From: DASQUK01 sp963756425
GTDB taxonomy: Bacteria > Actinomycetota > Acidimicrobiia > Acidimicrobiales > VFJN01
Length of the DNA stretch: 64,000 bases
Reading direction: 5' to 3'
Assembly: GCA_963756425.1 (NCBI GenBank)
Contig: CAVWNW010000012.1
Coordinates: 430,921 to 494,920, forward strand
Positions 33,977 through 41,930 of the stretch are shown one piece after another. Position numbers and translations under genes: made by a program. The notes beneath the pieces were generated by a model that was not told the origin of the DNA, did no database searches, and saw nothing but the letters and a program-made list of their open reading frames with translations. Positions within the stretch are counted from its first letter, which is position 1, and each line of letters starts with the position of its first letter.

Positions 33977-35233
33977 ATGGCCGAGAACATCGAGAGCATC
34001 GACACCCTCGTGATCGGGGCCGGGCAGGCCGGCCTGGCCACGAGCTACTGGCTGACCCAGTCGGGGGTCGAGCACGCGGTCGTGGACCGCCGTGACCAAC
34101 TGGGCGGTGCCTGGCTGGACCGGTGGGACAGCTTCTGTCTCGTCGCGCCCAACTTCACCCTGCTGCTGCCGGGCATGCCGTACGACGGGCCCGACCCCGA
34201 TGGCTTCATGGCCCGCGACGACGTGGTGGCGCACATCCAGAGCTACGCGCAGACCGTCGACGCGCCGGTGCGGCTCGGCACCGGGGTCGAGCGCCTGTCG
34301 GCCTCGAACGGCCACCTCGAGGCGCGGACCGACGCCACCACCTTCCGGGCCCGCAACGTCGTGCTGGCGACCGGGCCCTACCCGCAGCCCAAGGTGCCGG
34401 CCGCATCCGAGAGGCTGGCCAGCTCGATCCAACAGGTGCACTCGCACGACTACCGCCGGCCGGATCAGCTCGCCGACGGGGCCGTGCTGGTCGTCGGTTC
34501 CGGCCAGTCCGGCGTGCAGATCGCGGAGGAGCTGCACCGGGCCGGTCGCGACGTGCACATCGCGGTGTCGATGTGCCCCCGGGCGCCGCGTCGCTACCGG
34601 GGCCGCGACGTCGCGTGGTGGCTCGTCGAGTTCTTCCAGCACGGCGCCGATCACGGGATCCCCGTCCCGACGGTCGACGACCTGCCGTCACCCGCGGCGC
34701 GCTTCGCCTGCCAGCCGCAGGTGTCGGGCAAGGACGGGGGCCACGACATCGACCTGCGTGAGTTCGCCCGCCGCGGCATGTGGCTGTACGGGCGGCTCGA
34801 GTCGGCCCACGGCACCACGGTGCGGTTCAGCGACGACCTCGGCGACCGGCTGACATTCGCCGACCGCTGGTTCGACGAGCGCTTCTGCCCGCTGTTCGAT
34901 GCCTACGACGCCGCCGCGGGCATCGGAGCGCCGCCCGATGACAGGCCTGCGCCCGACGACTTCGTACCGCCCACGGCGACCGAACTCGACCTCGATGCGG
35001 CCGGCATCGGCGCCGTCGTCTGGGCCACGGGGTACCGCCTCGACTTCGGGTGGGTCGACGTTCCGGTCCTGGACGAGTGGGGCTACCCCCGCCACACCCG
35101 GGGAGTCACCACCCACCCCGGCCTGTACGCGGTGGGCCTGCCGTGGCTGCACTCGCAGCCATCGGCGGTCTTCGCCGGCGTCGGCGCCGACGCGGCTCAC
35201 ATCGTCGAGCACATCGCCGGCCGGCGACAGTGA
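33977..35233 (+). CDS. Flavin-containing monooxygenase-type oxidoreductase (CzcO-like)
   Basis: 418 aa. The FAD motif is VIGAGQAGLATSYWL (13-27), NADPH-binding VVGSGQSGVQIAEEL is central (about 173-187), and ATGPYPQP and VVWATGYRLDFGW (the ATGY motif) are characteristic of CzcO/FMO-like enzymes. It carries all expected motifs and no signal peptide, so it is cytoplasmic. The stop overlaps the start of the methyltransferase gene (GTGA, 35230-35233), indicating an operon and perhaps a shared small-molecule pathway. Substrate unknown. Confidence 0.93.
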   Translation: MAENIESIDTLVIGAGQAGLATSYWLTQSGVEHAVVDRRDQLGGAWLDRWDSFCLVAPNFTLLLPGMPYDGPDPDGFMARDDVVAHIQSYAQTVDAPVRLGTGVERLSASNGHLEARTDATTFRARNVVLATGPYPQPKVPAASERLASSIQQVHSHDYRRPDQLADGAVLVVGSGQSGVQIAEELHRAGRDVHIAVSMCPRAPRRYRGRDVAWWLVEFFQHGADHGIPVPTVDDLPSPAARFACQPQVSGKDGGHDIDLREFARRGMWLYGRLESAHGTTVRFSDDLGDRLTFADRWFDERFCPLFDAYDAAAGIGAPPDDRPAPDDFVPPTATELDLDAAGIGAVVWATGYRLDFGWVDVPVLDEWGYPRHTRGVTTHPGLYAVGLPWLHSQPSAVFAGVGADAAHIVEHIAGRRQ

Positions 35234-36039
35234 CCCCGCACGACGTCGAACACGGCTGGCAGCTCACGGGCTCCAGCGCCGATGCCTACGAGCAGCTGCT
35301 CGTGCCGTCGATCTTCGAACCGTGGGCCCAGGGTCTCGTCGACCTTGCCGAGCCGCGGCCGGGCGAGCACGTGCTCGACGCAGCGTGCGGCACCGGTGTG
35401 GTGGCGCGGGCGGCCGCGACCCGGGTCGCGCCCGACGGCACCGTCACGGGTGTCGACGTCAACGCCGGCATGCTCGCCACGGCCCGCAGCACCGACACCG
35501 TCATCTCATGGCGCCACGCTGACGTCACCGCCCTCCCATTTCCGGACGACACGTTCGACCTCGTGCTCTGCCAGCAGGGATTCCAGTTCATGGCCGACCG
35601 GGGCGCGGCCGCCCGCGAGCTACAACGCGTCGTCGCCCGGCCCGGGCGCCTGGCGCTCAGCACCTGGCGGGCCATCGACCGGAGCCCGGGCTACGCGGCG
35701 TTCGCAGACGCGCTCGACCGGCATGCGGGCGCCGGGGGGATCATGCGCGCGCCCTTCGCGTTCGGCGACCGGGAGCCGCTGCGGAGCTTGCTGCTCGGCG
35801 CCGGCTTCGACCGGGTCCGGATCGTGATCGACGTCAAGGTCTGCCGCTTTCCATCCGTGGCCGAGTTCCTGCGTTTCGAGGTGCTGGCGTCGCCGCTGGC
35901 GGAGCCGGTCGGGCGCCTCGACGCCGAGGAACGCGACGCCCTCGTCGCCGACCTGGAGGACGTGCTGGAGCCCTACGTCGACGACGACGGCCTGGCGCTG
36001 CCCATCGAGTCGTACGTGGCGCTCGCGTCCACCAGCTGA
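35230..36039 (+). CDS. Class I SAM-dependent methyltransferase
   Basis: 269 aa from GTG 35230, which overlaps the monooxygenase stop. Motif I is VLDAACGTGVVARAAA, motif II the acidic VTGVDVNAGML, and motif IV FDLVLCQQGFQFM. It resembles UbiE/Methyltransf_11-type enzymes acting on small molecules. The C-terminal third (from SPGYAAF) is the substrate cap. Translational coupling to the oxidoreductase suggests oxidation followed by methylation of the same compound. Confidence 0.92.
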   Translation: MTPHDVEHGWQLTGSSADAYEQLLVPSIFEPWAQGLVDLAEPRPGEHVLDAACGTGVVARAAATRVAPDGTVTGVDVNAGMLATARSTDTVISWRHADVTALPFPDDTFDLVLCQQGFQFMADRGAAARELQRVVARPGRLALSTWRAIDRSPGYAAFADALDRHAGAGGIMRAPFAFGDREPLRSLLLGAGFDRVRIVIDVKVCRFPSVAEFLRFEVLASPLAEPVGRLDAEERDALVADLEDVLEPYVDDDGLALPIESYVALASTS

Positions 36040-36049
36040 GGGGCGCCCG

Positions 36050-36445
36050 TCACGACCAGAACTCGTCGACGTGCTGAGGGTCGGAGACGAACACGGTTCC
36101 CTCGGCGAGCTTGCCGTCGACGAAGCGGAACGCGTAGCAGTTCTCGGTGTCCAGGCGCTTGCCAGCGCGGTCCGCGGTCACGCGACAGCGGGCGATTAGG
36201 TTGTGGTCATCGGCCAGCACGGTCAGGGGTTCGAGCGCGATCGTTCCGCCTGACTCCTCCCGCAACCGACGCAGGATCTCGGCGAAGCCGTCGATGCCAC
36301 GGAACTCGCCGGCGACCGGGCTGCGGCCGGGGATCCGGTACACCACGTCGCTGCGCACGTGGTCGTGGACGGCGGTGAGGTCGTCGCGATTGAAGGCGTC
36401 GATCGCCTGCAGGTAGGTCGTGACGTTGGCGTGCAACTTGGTCAT
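36050..36445 (-). CDS. SnoaL/NTF2-like protein
   Basis: 131 aa. The NTF2-like cone fold is indicated by YLQAIDAFNRDDLTAVHDHVRSDVVYRIPGRSPVAGEFRGIDGFAEIL and by the C-terminal RFVDGKLAEGTVFVSD. ATG 36445 has GGAGG nine bases upstream. Such proteins are small-molecule isomerases/hydrolases or have no known catalysis. Its 3' end faces the methyltransferase gene with 10 bases between. Confidence 0.85.
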   Translation of the reverse strand: MTKLHANVTTYLQAIDAFNRDDLTAVHDHVRSDVVYRIPGRSPVAGEFRGIDGFAEILRRLREESGGTIALEPLTVLADDHNLIARCRVTADRAGKRLDTENCYAFRFVDGKLAEGTVFVSDPQHVDEFWS

Positions 36446-36654
36446 CGTTCGGTCGCCTCCGGGGGCCGACGGCGGGCTCAACCACAAGGCGTGACACCGC
36501 CGTCTGGTCCGTGCCGCCGCGTGTCACGAACGGTGACTCCGGCGGTCTCGATGCCTGCGCCTACCTGGCGTTCATGGCGCCGTCACGAGCGTTCGCCCAA
36601 TCGTTTACCCCGACGCGCTTCATCGGTGTGCCCGACTGTCCTAGCCTGCTGGGC

Positions 36655-39027
36655 GTGCAGTTGGCGTCGAGGGTGACCGCGCGGGCGTTCGCCACTGCCC
36701 TGGTCCTCGCCGGCCTGGGCGCGTCACTGCTGCCCTCGCCCGCCGGTGCGGCGCCTCCGGACCCCGAGCCCGTGCCCCGCGTAGCGGTGGTTCCGCCGAT
36801 CAATTCGTTCCCGGTGCCGGCGCCGTATGAGGCGTCGTTCTCCGACGACTGGCACGCGTGCCGGGACGGATGCCGGCGCCAGCACAAGGGCAACGACATC
36901 TTCGCCCCCGAGGGGTCCCCGATCGTCGCCGTCGAGGCCGGCGTCATCGGCAAGGTCGATGGGACCGACGACAGCAACGGGGGCCTGAGCATCTGGCTGG
37001 TGGGTGACTCGGGCGTCGCCTACTGGTACGCCCACAACTCGGCGAACTACGTGACCGCGGGCCAGCGGGTGGGGCGGGGCCAGCTGATCGGCCGAGTGGG
37101 CCATACCGGCAACGCCCGGACGACGCCGTCGCACATCCATTTCCAGATCAACCGGTGTGGTGAGCTGTCGAGCGGCGAGCCCTGCACGGTGGATCCCTTC
37201 GGGTTCATCAGCCGCTGGGCGCCGGGCCAGGTGGGAGGCGGCGCCGACTCCGTGGGCCTGTACCGGCGATCCCAGGCCACCACCGAGCTGCGGATCGAGG
37301 GTGGATCGTCGTTGCCGGCATTCCGGTATGGCCACGGACCCGAGGGCAGCACGTTGCCGGTGGCCGGCGACTGGAACGGCGACGGCACCGACACCGTCGG
37401 CATCTATCGCCGCCTCGACGCCACCTTCCACCTCCGGGACGAGGCCGGCAAGACGGCCCAGGTGCCCTTCGGGACGCCCGGCGACACGGACGTCGTACCG
37501 CTCGCGGGCGACTGGAACGGCGACGGACGCGACAGCGTCGGGCTGTACCGGCGGGCTGATGCCACGTTCGTGGTGCGCGACGACGTGGGCCGGACCGTGC
37601 CCGCCGTCCGGTTCGGTTGGCCGGGTGCCACCGACGTGCTGCCGCTCGTGGGCGACTGGGACGGCGATGGCCGCGACAGCTTCGGCCTCTACCGGGCGCC
37701 CGACGGAGTGTTCCGGCTGCGCAACGAGGCCGGCGGCGACCTTCCCCCGGTTGCCTTCGGCACCATCGGCGCTGCGGCGGTGCCGGTCGTGGGCGACTGG
37801 GACGGCGACGGACGCGACACCGTCGGCGTCTACCAGCGGGAAACGGCGACGTTCGAGCTGAGCGGCCCCGATATCAAGCGACCGGCCGGCCGGGCCACCG
37901 TCCTCGTGACCGGTGAGGGGCCCGCGGCCGATCTGCTGCCGCTGGCCGGCGACTGGAACGGGGTCGACGTCGTCACGCTCGACGACCTGGACGCCATCTT
38001 CGGGCCCTTTACCGATGAGGCCGCCGTGAAGGCCCAGCTCCCGGTCCTGAACGAAGCCATGCTCCGCGCCGGAGCAACCACTCCCGCCCGCAAGGCTGCG
38101 TTCCTGGCGACGATCCACAACGAGAGCGACTTCCGGGCCGAAGCCGTGGAGGCAAGCAACCCCTCGACCTACCGGGGTCGCGGCTTCATCCAGCTCACCG
38201 GCGACTTCAACTACCGCGCCGCGGGCGCAGACCTCGGCCTGGACCTGGAGGCGAAGCCCGACCTCGCGGCCACGCCCGCGACCAGCGCCCAGGTCGCTGC
38301 CTGGTATTGGACCGTGGCCCGGGACATCAACCACGCCGCCGACCGCTACGACATGGCCGCGGTCAACATCGCCGTCGGGTTCCGCCCCAGCGTCCGCGAG
38401 GACACCGAACGCTGCGGAGACTTCATCCGAGCGCTCAAGTGGTTCAACGGTGGTGAGCTCCCCCGTGGCGTGAACTGCGAACGCTCCATCAGCGCCCAGC
38501 TGCTCGCCTTCAGCAGCATCCTGGGCTCGGGGGCCGGCGCGACATCGACCACAGGCCAGGTCTCGACCGAGGCACCCGACAGCGGTGCGGTGGCCGCGCC
38601 GGGGACGACGGCGGCTCGGGGCAGGGTCGTGACGACGCGACCGGGTAGGCCGACGACGACCGGGCCGGCATCGCCACCGCCCACCAGGCCGGGGCCGGGG
38701 GGCACCACGACGACAACGCGGCCGTCGACGACGACCCCGCCCTCGACGACCGTGCCACCCCCCACGACCGTGCCACCCCCCACGACCGTTCCGCCGTCCA
38801 CGACCACGACGACGAGCCCCCCGACGTCGAGCACGACGACCACGACGGCGCCGTGCAGTGCCACCACTTCCACGACGGCAACCCCCAGCACAGGTACCAC
38901 GGTGCCGTCGCCGTGTCCGACGACCACGACCACGGCGCCGTCGACCTCGACGTCGCCACCCCCGTCGTCATCGTCGTCATCGTCGACGGGCTCGACGGGC
39001 TCCTCGACGGCGACGTCGGGCCCCTGA
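36655..39027 (+). CDS. Secreted multidomain cell-wall hydrolase: M23 peptidase, FG-GAP-like repeats, GH19-type domain
   Basis: 790 aa. A signal peptide ends near SPAGA. Residues about 55-175 are an M23/LytM peptidase (HKGNDIFAPEG, YWYAHN, HIHFQI). Four DWxGDGxDxxGxYRR repeats plus a degenerate fifth (about 195-440) resemble FG-GAP/VCBS blades and may bind surfaces or calcium. Residues about 450-625 are a GH19-chitinase-like lysozyme domain (FLATIHNESDFRAEA, YRGRGFIQLTGDFNY). The C-terminal 150 residues are Pro/Thr/Ser-rich, a wall spacer. Start GTG 36655 was chosen to begin the signal peptide; GTG 36628 is possible. It could cut both peptide stems and glycan strands. A palindromic element follows 7 bases after the stop. 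Confidence 0.9.
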   Translation: MQLASRVTARAFATALVLAGLGASLLPSPAGAAPPDPEPVPRVAVVPPINSFPVPAPYEASFSDDWHACRDGCRRQHKGNDIFAPEGSPIVAVEAGVIGKVDGTDDSNGGLSIWLVGDSGVAYWYAHNSANYVTAGQRVGRGQLIGRVGHTGNARTTPSHIHFQINRCGELSSGEPCTVDPFGFISRWAPGQVGGGADSVGLYRRSQATTELRIEGGSSLPAFRYGHGPEGSTLPVAGDWNGDGTDTVGIYRRLDATFHLRDEAGKTAQVPFGTPGDTDVVPLAGDWNGDGRDSVGLYRRADATFVVRDDVGRTVPAVRFGWPGATDVLPLVGDWDGDGRDSFGLYRAPDGVFRLRNEAGGDLPPVAFGTIGAAAVPVVGDWDGDGRDTVGVYQRETATFELSGPDIKRPAGRATVLVTGEGPAADLLPLAGDWNGVDVVTLDDLDAIFGPFTDEAAVKAQLPVLNEAMLRAGATTPARKAAFLATIHNESDFRAEAVEASNPSTYRGRGFIQLTGDFNYRAAGADLGLDLEAKPDLAATPATSAQVAAWYWTVARDINHAADRYDMAAVNIAVGFRPSVREDTERCGDFIRALKWFNGGELPRGVNCERSISAQLLAFSSILGSGAGATSTTGQVSTEAPDSGAVAAPGTTAARGRVVTTRPGRPTTTGPASPPPTRPGPGGTTTTTRPSTTTPPSTTVPPPTTVPPPTTVPPSTTTTTSPPTSSTTTTTAPCSATTSTTATPSTGTTVPSPCPTTTTTAPSTSTSPPPSSSSSSSTGSTGSSTATSGP

Positions 39028-39034
39028 CCACAAC

Positions 39035-39086
39035 CGAACTTGCCGCCGTTAGGGATGCCATGGCAGCGGTAACTGCGGCAAGTTCG
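39035..39086. repeat. 52-bp palindromic element, intergenic copy
   Basis: CGAACTTGCCGC (39035-39046) and GCGGCAAGTTCG (39075-39086) are perfect 12-bp arms, identical to those of the copy inside shc (19875-19926). The middle is GTTAGGGATGCCATGGCAGC-type sequence with GTT/AAC continuing the stem. It lies between convergent gene ends (39027 and 39095) and may also terminate transcription. Confidence 0.93.
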
Positions 39087-39094
39087 ATCTAGTG

Positions 39095-39898
39095 TCAGTT
39101 GAGGGCGTAGCTGATCGTCACGTCGCCGTTGTCGGACTGCGCCGTGATCGTGCGCTCGCCGCCGGGGTCCGTCCGGACCGGGAACGACACGGTGCCGTTG
39201 TCGCTCTCGGCGTCGACCTTGTAGGCGATGGCGCCGTCGTCGGGGATCACGACGTCCACCGAGCCGTTGTCCGAGGTGGCCACGACGTCGTCGGGCGAGT
39301 CGAGGAACTCGAGCCGCACGCCACCATTGTCGGATGTCGCCTCGGCGCGTGAGGCCCCCCTGATCCCGGTGGCGGTCACCGAGCCGTTGTCGCTGTGGAG
39401 CACGACGTCGCCCTCGATGCGGGCCAGCTCGACCCGGCCGTCGTCCGACGACGCCTCGACGTCGGCGGCCACGTCGGTCACGGTGACCCGCCCGCTGTCG
39501 GCGTCGGCCACGACGGCGAGATCAGAGGGCATCTCGATCGTGAAGCGCACGTTGCACCAGTCCGACAGGAATATCGGGCACGTGCCCTCGACGACGAGCC
39601 GGTCGCCCTCTCGCCGCACGTCGTGACCCGTCGCCCGCCAGCCATCGCTGATGCGGGCGGTCACCGTGACGGTGTCGGTGTCCTCGACACCGACGATGCG
39701 GACGGAGCCGGCCGCGTTGTCGACGTCGACGCTCTGCAGGCCACCGGCGTCGAAGTCGGCAACCTCGGTGCGCTCCTCGTGCGCCAGACCGCTGGCCACC
39801 TGTGTCCCGCCGTAGAGCAACACGGGCACGGTGACGAGGCTGCCGACGATGAGCCAGGTCCGGCGGACACGCCGCGAGGGGGTGACGATATCGGGCAT
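39095..39898 (-). CDS. DUF4097 beta-repeat membrane-anchored protein
   Basis: 267 aa. A single N-terminal helix (TWLIVGSLVTVPVLLYGG) anchors a long beta-strand-rich region with repeats of the type SDNGSVTATG and TSDNGGVRLEF, characteristic of DUF4097/DUF4098 putative adhesin-like proteins. It starts 10 bases after the response-regulator stop, so it is the third gene of a kinase-regulator-DUF4097 operon. In other Gram-positives DUF4097 proteins accompany envelope-stress systems, so a role in sensing or repairing envelope damage is reasonable. Confidence 0.85.
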   Translation of the reverse strand: MPDIVTPSRRVRRTWLIVGSLVTVPVLLYGGTQVASGLAHEERTEVADFDAGGLQSVDVDNAAGSVRIVGVEDTDTVTVTARISDGWRATGHDVRREGDRLVVEGTCPIFLSDWCNVRFTIEMPSDLAVVADADSGRVTVTDVAADVEASSDDGRVELARIEGDVVLHSDNGSVTATGIRGASRAEATSDNGGVRLEFLDSPDDVVATSDNGSVDVVIPDDGAIAYKVDAESDNGTVSFPVRTDPGGERTITAQSDNGDVTISYALN

Positions 39899-39908
39899 GG
39901 CGGGTCCC

Positions 39909-40553
39909 TCAGGTCTCGAGCCACCGCAGCACGGCGAGCACGCGGCGGTGGTCGTGCTCGGTGGGGGGCAGGTCCAACTTGGTGAAGATGTTGCTCACGT
40001 GCTTCTCGACCGCGCCGTCGCTCACCACGAGCTCGCGGGCGATCGCGGCGTTGGAGCGGCCCTCGGCCATGAGCCCCAGCACCTCGCGCTCGCGAGGCGA
40101 AAGCCGGTCCAACGGATCCCGCCGGCGCGACCGGGCCAGGAGCTGGGCGACGACCTCGGGATCGAGGACCGTGCCGCCGGCGCCCACGCGCCGGACGCCG
40201 TCGAGGAACTCGGCGACGTCGGCGATGCGGTCCTTGAGCAGGTAGCCGAGGCCACTGGTGTCGTCGGCCAGGAGCTCGGTGGCGTACGTCTCCTCCACGT
40301 ACTGCGACAGCACGAGGATGGCGATCGCCGGCCACCGTCCCCGGATCTGCAGCGCAGCGCGGAGGCCGTCGTCCGTGTGGGTCGGGGGCATACGCACGTC
40401 GACCAACGCGAGGTCGGGCTGGTGGCGCTCGACCACCGTGAGGAGGTCGTCGGCGTTGTCGACGGCGGCGATGACCTCCTCGCCGGCGTCGGCGAGCAGC
40501 CCGGTGAGCCCGGCGCGCAGGAGCACGGAATCCTCGGCGATCACGATCCGCAC
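39909..40553 (-). CDS. NarL/LuxR-type response regulator
   Basis: 214 aa. Receiver domain: acidic pair EDS near the N-terminus, phosphoacceptor Asp in LALVDVRMPP, and GYLLKDRI with the conserved Lys. LuxR-type helix-turn-helix at the C-terminus: LSPREREVLGLMAEGRSNAAIA and EKHVSNIFTKL. Its start overlaps the kinase 3' end by 13 bases, so the two are translated together. The shared operator GGTGGGG-N4-CCCCACC in front of this operon is a candidate target. Confidence 0.94.
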   Translation of the reverse strand: MRIVIAEDSVLLRAGLTGLLADAGEEVIAAVDNADDLLTVVERHQPDLALVDVRMPPTHTDDGLRAALQIRGRWPAIAILVLSQYVEETYATELLADDTSGLGYLLKDRIADVAEFLDGVRRVGAGGTVLDPEVVAQLLARSRRRDPLDRLSPREREVLGLMAEGRSNAAIARELVVSDGAVEKHVSNIFTKLDLPPTEHDHRRVLAVLRWLET

Positions 40554-41809
40554 GGGAGCTCCACCAGCAATGTCGTCGGCCCGCCCGGGGGGCTGACCAC
40601 ATGCATGGTGCCCCCGTGTGCCATCACCCGGTCTCGCAGCCCGCGGAGACCGGTCCCGGCCCCGGGGGCGGCGCCTCCTCGCCCGTCGTCACGCACCTCG
40701 ATGACCAGGCGGTCGCCGGCTCGCGCGATCGTAACGACCGCCGAGGTGGCCTCGGCATGGCGGGCGACGTTGGTCAGCGCCTCGGCGACCACGAAGTACG
40801 CCGTGCTCTCGACCGCCGCCGACGGCCGCTCGGCCACATCGATGTCGAGGCGGACCGGCACGGACGCGCGGGCCACGATGGCGGAGAGGGCGGCGTCGAG
40901 GCCCCGGTCCTCGAGGATCACGGGATGGATCCCGCGTACCAGGTCGCGGATCTCCTTCAGTGCGGCCTTGGCCTCCTCGTGGGCCTCCGCCACCAGGGCG
41001 CGCCCGCCCTCGGGGTCGATCTCGAGCCGCTCGCGGGCGTTGCCAAGGTCCACGGCCAGGGCCACCAGCCGCTGCTGTGCGCCGTCGTGGAGATCGCGCT
41101 CGATGCGCCGCCGCTCGGCCTCGGCGCTGTCCACGGCCGCCGCCCGGCTGGTCTCGAGCTGCGCCACGCGCCGATCGACGGCCTCCTGGGGACGCAGGCT
41201 CAGCAATCGGCGGCCCACGGCGGTGTCGAGTGCCGCCATGGCATGCGTGACCCAGGGGGCGACGAGTACCAGGCCGACCGCGCCCACCAGGGCCACCGCC
41301 GCCGAGGCGAGCCCCTGCGACACCTCGAACAGCCAGAACTTGGCGGTGCCACCCGGCATGTGGCTGAGGTAGAACGGCAGCGCCAGCAGGGCGGCCGAGC
41401 CGCACCACGCGACCACGGTGGGGACCCCGGTCAACAGGCTCACCGGCAGCTGCACGACGCCGTAGACGATCTCGCGCCAGCGCGGGCGCGTCTTCACCCG
41501 CTCCACCAGCCGCCGCCACAGCGACCGCTCCCGGAGGGGCGGGACCGGATCGACCATCTCGACGCCCAGCAACGCCGCATACCGGCTGCGCTCGACGTGG
41601 CCGATGCCTCGGGCGACCACGAACAGCGCCCAGGCGAAGGGCAGGGCCAGCGGGAACGTGATCAGAAGGCTGACAGACAGGGCCAGCAGCACGACGATCA
41701 GCGTGAACGTGGCAATCCCGATGAACACACCGAGGACGAGGTGCGTCAGCCGCCACCACGTCAGCGACTCGCGCCACGGTCGGAGCAGATCTCTGATCAC
41801 GGGCACCAC
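40541..41809 (-). CDS. Sensor histidine kinase (HisKA_3, with membrane sensor domain)
   Basis: About 422 aa. Three hydrophobic blocks (roughly 20-65, 115-150, 165-195) form a membrane sensor region typical of actinobacterial NarL-type kinases. The dimerisation/phosphoacceptor motif is RRRIERDLHDGAQQRLVALA, and the ATPase domain has VAEALTNVARHAEA and GTGLRGLRDRV. Several in-frame GTGs (41809, 41806, 41800) could start it; none has a clear Shine-Dalgarno. The first gene of a kinase-regulator-DUF4097 operon, divergent from a second kinase. Confidence 0.92.
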   Translation of the reverse strand: MVPVIRDLLRPWRESLTWWRLTHLVLGVFIGIATFTLIVVLLALSVSLLITFPLALPFAWALFVVARGIGHVERSRYAALLGVEMVDPVPPLRERSLWRRLVERVKTRPRWREIVYGVVQLPVSLLTGVPTVVAWCGSAALLALPFYLSHMPGGTAKFWLFEVSQGLASAAVALVGAVGLVLVAPWVTHAMAALDTAVGRRLLSLRPQEAVDRRVAQLETSRAAAVDSAEAERRRIERDLHDGAQQRLVALAVDLGNARERLEIDPEGGRALVAEAHEEAKAALKEIRDLVRGIHPVILEDRGLDAALSAIVARASVPVRLDIDVAERPSAAVESTAYFVVAEALTNVARHAEATSAVVTIARAGDRLVIEVRDDGRGGAAPGAGTGLRGLRDRVMAHGGTMHVVSPPGGPTTLLVELPCGS

Positions 41810-41858
41810 GGTAAGGAACTGCGGCTCGCGGCGACATGGAGCAAGCGGGAAATGACCA

Positions 41859-41879
41859 GGTGGGGTTGTCCCCACCCCG
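41859..41879. promoter_or_regulatory. Candidate operator GGTGGGG-N4-CCCCACC, site 2
   Basis: GGTGGGG (41859-41865), TTGT, CCCCACC (41870-41876), then CCG, in the divergent region between the two kinase operons. Arms and flank match site 1 at 33897-33917. It is about 50 bases from each start. Confidence 0.6.
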
Positions 41880-41930
41880 AGCGAGGCTGCCTACTGCGAG
41901 CGCGGTACACGCCGATGCTCCGGGCGGCGG

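Noticed and set aside
36511..36654. Longer N-terminus for the cell-wall hydrolase
   Set aside because: The extra 48 residues would precede a good signal peptide and look like promoter-region translation.
38690..39000. Short ACGACC-type repeats as a regulatory array
   Set aside because: They encode the Pro/Thr-rich spacer of the cell-wall hydrolase and follow from low-complexity protein sequence.
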